NCBI GenBank assembly: GCA_003024985.2
Contig: PXIH01S0001112.1
Strand: one strand, 5' to 3'
Source of the DNA: Euperipatoides rowelli
Lineage: Eukaryota; Onychophora; Udeonychophora; Euonychophora; Peripatopsidae
DNA length: 11,489 nt
Shown here: in pieces, positions 7,391 through 11,489 of the stretch
Layout: every line of letters begins with the position of its first letter
Numbering within the stretch: the first letter of the stretch is position 1
Translations under genes and position numbers: made by a program
The notes under the pieces: generated by a model
Seen by the model: the letters and a program-made list of their open reading frames with translations, nothing else
Told to the model about the DNA's origin: nothing
Databases searched by the model: none

Positions 7391-7408
7391 TCCATTGATC
7401 CTATCTTA

Positions 7409-8206
7409 AAGGTCATCGATACTTAAATTCTTTATTATTTGTAACTGGTTTTTGACTATCAATAGGAATAGTCAGAACTTTGGATGTCATTGAAGTTCCA
7501 AGTTACATGCAAGTTACAGTAGTTTAGTGTTATGTACAGTATTTATAACTTCGGAGCGGTTCAAACATTTTTGTGTTATCAAACTGATTTATGAGTGTAG
7601 CTGAAAGATTTAAGTTAGTGTTCAATATTCAGGCATATTGAAGTTCTTAGATATAGCCTACAATGTTTTATGTTGTGAAATAGTGATAAATGATACTTTA
7701 TTAAATCCAATATCTCCCAATTTCAGTGGCCCATAACATGTAGTCTTCAAAATGTAAAGGACAAAACCTCTGGCAAACAGCCACACACAAAAATATTAGG
7801 CACTTTAGATTTTGTAATGATGTTAGTGTTGAATAAAAATTTATTTACAAAATATAAGTATAAAAAAAGTTACAGTACATTTTATTTGTTAACATCACAC
7901 CTATTGGGAACAATAAGAAGAAGAAATGTTTGCATAACGAAAGATAGACTCATGCGGTTTGTCCCAGACCGGAGGTTGCAATGTTTGATAAACCCATGTG
8001 AGCCCATGGCATCAAGTTCATGACTACATATCCCCACATGAGGTGATAGCATGTTTACCCTGGACAACCAAAGGTACTCCTCCTGACCTCAAAGTTGCCA
8101 GTCAAGACCATGTTGGATGAATAAGGTTTAGTAAGAGGATAATAGAAGCAGATTTGTGGGCCAATGCCTGAGTTGTATATCTACAGACCGAATCCAAAGA
8201 ACCTAG
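7409..8206. other. Intergenic stretch with a GC-richer patch, no gene confirmed
   Basis: Most is AT-rich and empty. From about 7930 to 8200 the GC content rises (27 of 60 bases at 7921-7980 and 26 of 60 at 7981-8040). In this patch one plus-strand frame is open from a TAA near 7990 to a TGA near 8117 and reads for example VHDYISPHEVIACLPWTTKG; after two further stops it stays wordy up to the transposon edge. That could be decayed coding sequence. I recognise no family, and frames on the other strand are open too. Confidence 0.3.
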
Positions 8207-8235
8207 TTAACACTTTCCAGACGATGCACAAACCT

Positions 8236-8278
8236 GACTCGTTTTTGTCTTTTATCCCTAAAAGTCGAAAAACGAATC
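8236..8278. repeat. Left subterminal stem-loop of the piggyBac-like element
   Basis: GACTCGTTTTTGTCTTTT (8236-8253) pairs imperfectly with AAAAGTCGAAAAACGAATC (8260-8278) around the loop ATCCCT, with a mismatch and a small bulge. It starts 25 bases inside the left end. Subterminal inverted repeats commonly contribute to transposase binding. Confidence 0.6.
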
Positions 8279-8814
8279 TCACTCGTTCATATTTTAAATA
8301 TTAATTGTTTTTATTTAACTAGTCAGATTTATTTATAATTTGCATTTATTTATAGCCTGATAATTGCTTTCTTCATTTTACTTCGATTTTATTTTTAAAT
8401 TGACAGAAGTATTTAATTAATTTAATAATAAGAACAGGTTTCTACAGCTACTTTTTCTACTAATGAAAATTAGACAAGCTAAAGTTTTTGAAAAGTTCAT
8501 TTAGTTTCAGAATGAAGATTCAAGCTATAAAAATGTTTCTAAACTACACTTTGATCTTATTCAAAAAGAAAAAAAAATGAAACATTTTCATTCACAATAA
8601 TACTTAGTAATTTCTGCTGATAACATTTTCATCTATTTACTGTATAACAGTCAAATTATGATTATGAAATTGACAAGTCTTCAAATGAAAATAATATACA
8701 CAGATATTTTTTGTTTTATTTTACTTTTATTAGTTTGCAAAATAATATATTATTTTTATTATCAATCTACAGTATATAAGTTATTTAGGCCTATCTATAC
8801 TGTATATCTTTATA

Positions 8815-8848
8815 TGTGTGTGTGTGTGTGATTGTGTCTGTGTGTGTT
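8815..8848. repeat. TG microsatellite
   Basis: Eight TG units at 8815-8830, then an interruption and a second imperfect TG run to 8848. It lies inside the piggyBac-like element, so related copies elsewhere may carry it at different lengths. Confidence 0.9.
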
Positions 8849-9215
8849 GAGCTAAATTTATCACACTAAAACAAAGTACAATCAATGGCATTCCAGTTAC
8901 ACACATTTAGGCTACTGGTAAGAAATTTAGTTTAAAAAAAAAAACTAGATTAAGTAAGATTTGTGATTAGAATAATTAAAGTAGATTAGTAAAATAAAAT
9001 AAATTATAAAAAGTAAAATAATATTTGACATTATTATCAACATGTTAATGTCAGACTTTTGAATTTTCTCATAAATTTGTATATATTGATATAAAAAAAA
9101 ATACATTAGCATTGATAGTTATTTTTATGTCAATTATTAGCCAGTCTATTTTACTAAAAAATAAAGCAATCTGAATTTATTTATTCCTATAAATAAATGA
9201 ACAATATTTTGAAAA

Positions 9216-9252
9216 ATGGTCCCAAATGCTCAGTATTCCCTGGAAGGACCAT
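9216..9252. repeat. Right subterminal stem-loop of the piggyBac-like element
   Basis: ATGGTCC (9216-9222) and GGACCAT (9246-9252) are exact reverse complements, 23 bases apart, and the second lies 25 bases from the right TTAA. This mirrors the position of the left stem-loop while using a different sequence. Confidence 0.6.
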
Positions 9253-9281
9253 AATAAATGGCCCAGTGCTGAAAGTGTTAA

Positions 9282-9848
9282 GTACAGTATATCCCTCTTA
9301 TTTTTCCCATTTTCCTTACCCTCTTCTCTTTTTCACTTCCTTTCCTCGCTAGACTCTTTAGGGTGCAACTATTTCTTCTTATGACGCAGTTTCTTTTCTT
9401 ACTCTCTGAGCTTTCATCTTCTATGTCTAACTTGTCCTGCTTTGTAAATATTTTAGATATACCAGTAGAATCATAGCCAGCATCTGGACCATTAACCTTC
9501 TCTTCAATTATTACTCAAGTCCTAATATTTGTTGCTATTTGTTTTGTTTCTTGTATCGTGATTGCTATTTCTCCCAATCTCTTCAATGTTAATGTATTAC
9601 GTTTTACACAATATGGTTACATTACTTTGTTAATCCCCCCCCTCCCCACATTTGCTACTTTGTACTAACTTTATTTTGTCCTTTATGCAAGTTTTTGACA
9701 TATGATCTTTAAATGAACTAGTGATAATTTTAATAGATAAAAATTAGAGATTTTTCATATTGTGCCCGCAATCTCGTAGTCATCACCTTTTTCTTCCTCC
9801 CCCCTCCCTTTTTTCAAACTGTATTAGAAAACATGTTGTAGAACGAGG
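9282..9848. other. Pyrimidine-rich stretch, no gene seen
   Basis: From 9289 to about 9425 the plus strand is strongly C/T-biased, and further C-runs follow at 9635-9642 and 9799-9804 within T/C-rich DNA. No frame or RNA gene is evident. The bias could reflect intron-like tracts of a plus-strand transcript or simple-sequence drift. Confidence 0.4.
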
Positions 9849-9872
9849 ATGCAAAATCACATAAATATGAGT

Positions 9873-9962
9873 ATTCATTGGTGGAATTCAATTCTTCAAG
9901 ATTTGTTCAAAATATCTTTTCCATCTTTTAAAAGAAAACTAGATATTTACTTGTTTGAAAAT
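9873..9962 (+). mobile_element. Possible LINE C-terminal tail
   Basis: Within a 62-codon frame starting at 9849, residues 9-38 read IHWWNSILQDLFKI and then SFPSFKRKLDIYLFENN. The order W-N-S-[LI]-x2-[DE]-[LI], S-x2-S-F-K-R-K-L, Y-L-F resembles the last 30 residues of many LINE reverse-transcriptase ORFs (WNSLP...FK.kLK.yLf). Upstream frames are broken and I see no other part of the ORF, so the match is short. After residue 38 the sequence becomes hydrophobic and unrecognisable. It faces the minus-strand LINE remnant at 10142. Confidence 0.35.
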
Positions 9963-10141
9963 AATACTTTTACAATCTGCCTTCTTGCTTTGAGTGACCT
10001 CATTATTTTTGGGATGTTTTCTTTTTATTTTATATAGCCTACATTGTTGAAGCTTAATCTTTTACAATTTCTTACGTTTATGTGATGGGTATACAATTTG
10101 TTAGCTTACATAAATTCATTATAACTTACAAAAGTTTAAAT

Positions 10142-10926
10142 CTAGAAATAAATTTGAAAAATAAAAGAATCCAATTTTGATTTGAAAGCGTTAGATGATT
10201 CATTAACGATAACAAAAGGAAGATTGTTCCAGTAATCTAAACTTCAAAAGGAGTTTATACCAAATTTAGAGTTAGGCCTAGATATCTCTTTTTGAAGAGT
10301 TTAAATGAGTGACCTCTTGTACCATAATTATTAATAAGTTTTCCTTCTTTATTATTTCCAATGACTATTATAAATAATTTATTAAGTCTCCTCTTATTCT
10401 TCTGCTGCTAGGGGGCATTATGCCAATTTTTTTGTATCTTGTAATATGATCACAAAACCTTAACGATTACCTTCTTAGTAAATCCTCTTGTAACTTTGTC
10501 AAAACAGTCTTTTTTATATTTCAGTTTTTGAAGTCCACCATTTTGATCCAAAATCAATATAGGGGGAGCTGTAGATATGTAGTAATTTATAAAAATCAGG
10601 ATTACTGTTTGAAAATTTATGTCTAAGAAATCCAAATTTTTGATTAACCTTTTTCATAATAGAGTTAGTATGGAAACTAAAATCAATTCTATTATCAATC
10701 CCTATTCCTAAGACTTTATGAACTGATACTTCTATCAATACAGAGCAATCTAGAGAATATGTTGTCTGACAATTCTTTTCCTAATTTCACGATGACACAT
10801 TTGTATATATCGAGATTTTATTACGAATGGACCATTCCCACAATTTATCAAGATCTTCCTGAAAAACCTCTACATCTTTTGAAGAGATGTTAGCGCCTTT
10901 AATGGCCACTTAGTCTGTATTGTAAA
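10142..10926 (-). mobile_element. Decayed LINE reverse transcriptase (thumb to C-terminus)
   Basis: Successive blocks of a non-LTR reverse transcriptase follow in order on the minus strand, in shifting frames: LFTIQTK (10926-10906) where LFADDTK is expected; VAIKGANIS, then FQEDLDKLWEWS (10909-10814); DIYKCVIVKLGKELSDNIFS (10811-10752); HKVLGIGIDNRIDFSFH, then KKVNQKFGFLRHKF (frame ending at 10514); FDKVTRGFTKK (frame ending at 10450); RRIRGDLINYL near 10400; GTRGHSFKLFKKR near 10300; and DYWNNLPFVIVNESSNAFKS through the stop TAG (10237-10142). At least four frameshifts and internal stops are needed, and the two catalytic aspartates appear lost, so the fragment cannot work. The pattern fits Jockey/CR1-type elements common in invertebrates; the exact clade is inference. 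Confidence 0.8.
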
Positions 10927-11489
10927 TAGTTTTATTTTGAATATACAATTTTTTTTTTAAGTTTCAATTTATTGTTTTTTATCATTTGCATGATCTATTA
11001 AAGGAAATTTGGCATCATTTGGTCAGTCATATCTGCAGTTGACTTTTTGTAGTTGTTTTATTTCCTGATACGGAGATCAAGGTATTTCGGGGGCCTGTGT
11101 TGCCTGTTATTTTAATAGCATTTGAAGATTTATTATCATTTGAGTTATTTCTTCTGAAGAAAGAAGTTATAATTTAAGACAATTATTTAAAATTTTCTTT
11201 TCGAACTTTTATTTATATTTTATTAATGTGGTAGACTTTTATCGAATCGGGATGTCCTCTTCAAACCTTATATTAAGTTTAAATTAATGGCGGCTAATGA
11301 GTGGAATTGCATCTTAAATGAAATAATGTCGATTGTTATTATCAGGATTATATACAGTACTTTGCGATTGTGAATCTGTTTCTATTAGGATTATTCATGC
11401 TTTTTCTATTACCAAAAAGGAGATTTCTGATGGTGATATCTACAAACATTCATTTTTATTGTGTAAAATTTTCTAATCATCCCACTGAT
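10927..11489. other. AT-rich right edge, nothing recognised
   Basis: Continuing upstream of the LINE remnant, I cannot follow reverse-transcriptase motifs past about 10926, so that insertion is probably cut off here or too decayed. Short GC-richer words occur near 11070-11105 and 11240-11300 without a frame of coding quality. Confidence 0.4.

Larger units (their letters stand above)
7184..7405 (-). other. Unrecognised 73-codon open frame
   Basis: Between TAA (7406-7408) and TGA (7184-7186) the minus strand is open for 73 codons in DNA richer in GC than its surroundings. The translation is rich in W, F and D (for example NFDDDAWHKG) and unlike the K/N/I/Y mix of chance frames here. It has no ATG near its beginning. 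Two splice-like sites lie inside: GTAATTTG as a donor after the codons for AWHK, and an acceptor ending TTTTTAGTTTTCAG near 7275. It could be an exon, a transposon remnant or chance. I know no matching family. Confidence 0.15.
8207..9281. mobile_element. piggyBac-like non-autonomous transposon (about 1.07 kb)
   Basis: The element is bounded by TTAA at 8207-8210 and TTAA at 9278-9281. Directly inside, CACTTTC (8211-8217) on the left matches, as reverse complement, GAAAGTG (9271-9277) on the right; allowing one extra C, the match extends to CACTTTC(C)AG. TTAA target sites duplicated on insertion are the signature of the piggyBac superfamily. Both ends carry subterminal stem-loops (8236-8278 and 9216-9252). 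The 1,067-bp interior has no frame long enough for a transposase and is AT-rich with a TG microsatellite, so it must have been moved by an enzyme made elsewhere. The superfamily call rests on TTAA plus matching ends; I cannot name the family. Confidence 0.7.

Noticed and set aside
7817-8067. Overlapping frames on both strands (68 and 61 codons)
   Set aside because: They overlap each other on opposite strands with no recognisable motif; the GC-richer patch explains the lack of stops.
10450-10738. Two minus-strand frames as separate small genes
   Set aside because: Both are pieces of one frame-shifted LINE reverse transcriptase.
1-11489. CRISPR array, tRNA, rRNA or bacterial defence system
   Set aside because: No regularly spaced identical repeats, no cloverleaf or rRNA sequence, and the window is eukaryotic in character.

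Overview
The window looks like non-coding, AT-rich DNA from an animal nuclear genome, most likely an invertebrate and possibly an arthropod. The reasons are low gene density, many A/T homopolymers, decayed LINE and DNA-transposon pieces, a TG microsatellite, and one intact C2H2 zinc-finger gene whose fingers mostly follow a C-x2-C-[DN]-F-K-T pattern common in invertebrate proteins. I cannot name the species. Nothing looks bacterial: there are no operons, no ribosome-binding sites and no tRNA or rRNA genes.

Layout. Positions 1-1181 are AT-rich and gene-free, with an E2F-like site at the left edge, G-rich and C13 tracts, and a short direct repeat. Positions 1182-1801 are richer in GC and hold a doubtful 54-residue ORF plus two copies of a three-armed inverted repeat. 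Positions 2640-3030 hold a diverged 50-bp duplication and a word with fixed internal spacing that occurs three times. Positions 3295-3535 look like a small hAT-type non-autonomous transposon.

Positions 3725-4792 (minus strand) are the only convincing intact gene: a 355-residue protein with ten C2H2 fingers and an acidic N-terminus, read from a single exon. Just upstream, 5097-5273 (minus) holds frame-shifted coding remnants that resemble the N-terminal part of Helitron Rep/helicase proteins. The same stretch carries good splice signals and might instead be part of the zinc-finger gene's leader.

Positions 5280-6416 are dense in A12-14 tracts. At 6417 a perfect 32-nt foldback marks the 5' edge of a plus-strand LINE reverse-transcriptase tail, which may run to an AAT-rich end near 6966. 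Positions 7184-8206 are richer in GC, with an unrecognised 73-codon open frame, a perfect DR1 nuclear-receptor site and a hairpin, but no confirmed gene.

Positions 8207-9281 form the best-defined mobile element: a 1,067-bp non-autonomous piggyBac-like transposon flanked by TTAA, with matching CACTTTC ends and stem-loops near both ends. The right side holds a possible plus-strand LINE tail (9873-9962) facing a clearly decayed minus-strand LINE reverse transcriptase (10142-10926). The last 560 bases hold nothing I can recognise.

There is no multigene system here. The window reads as one zinc-finger gene set among at least five families of transposon debris.
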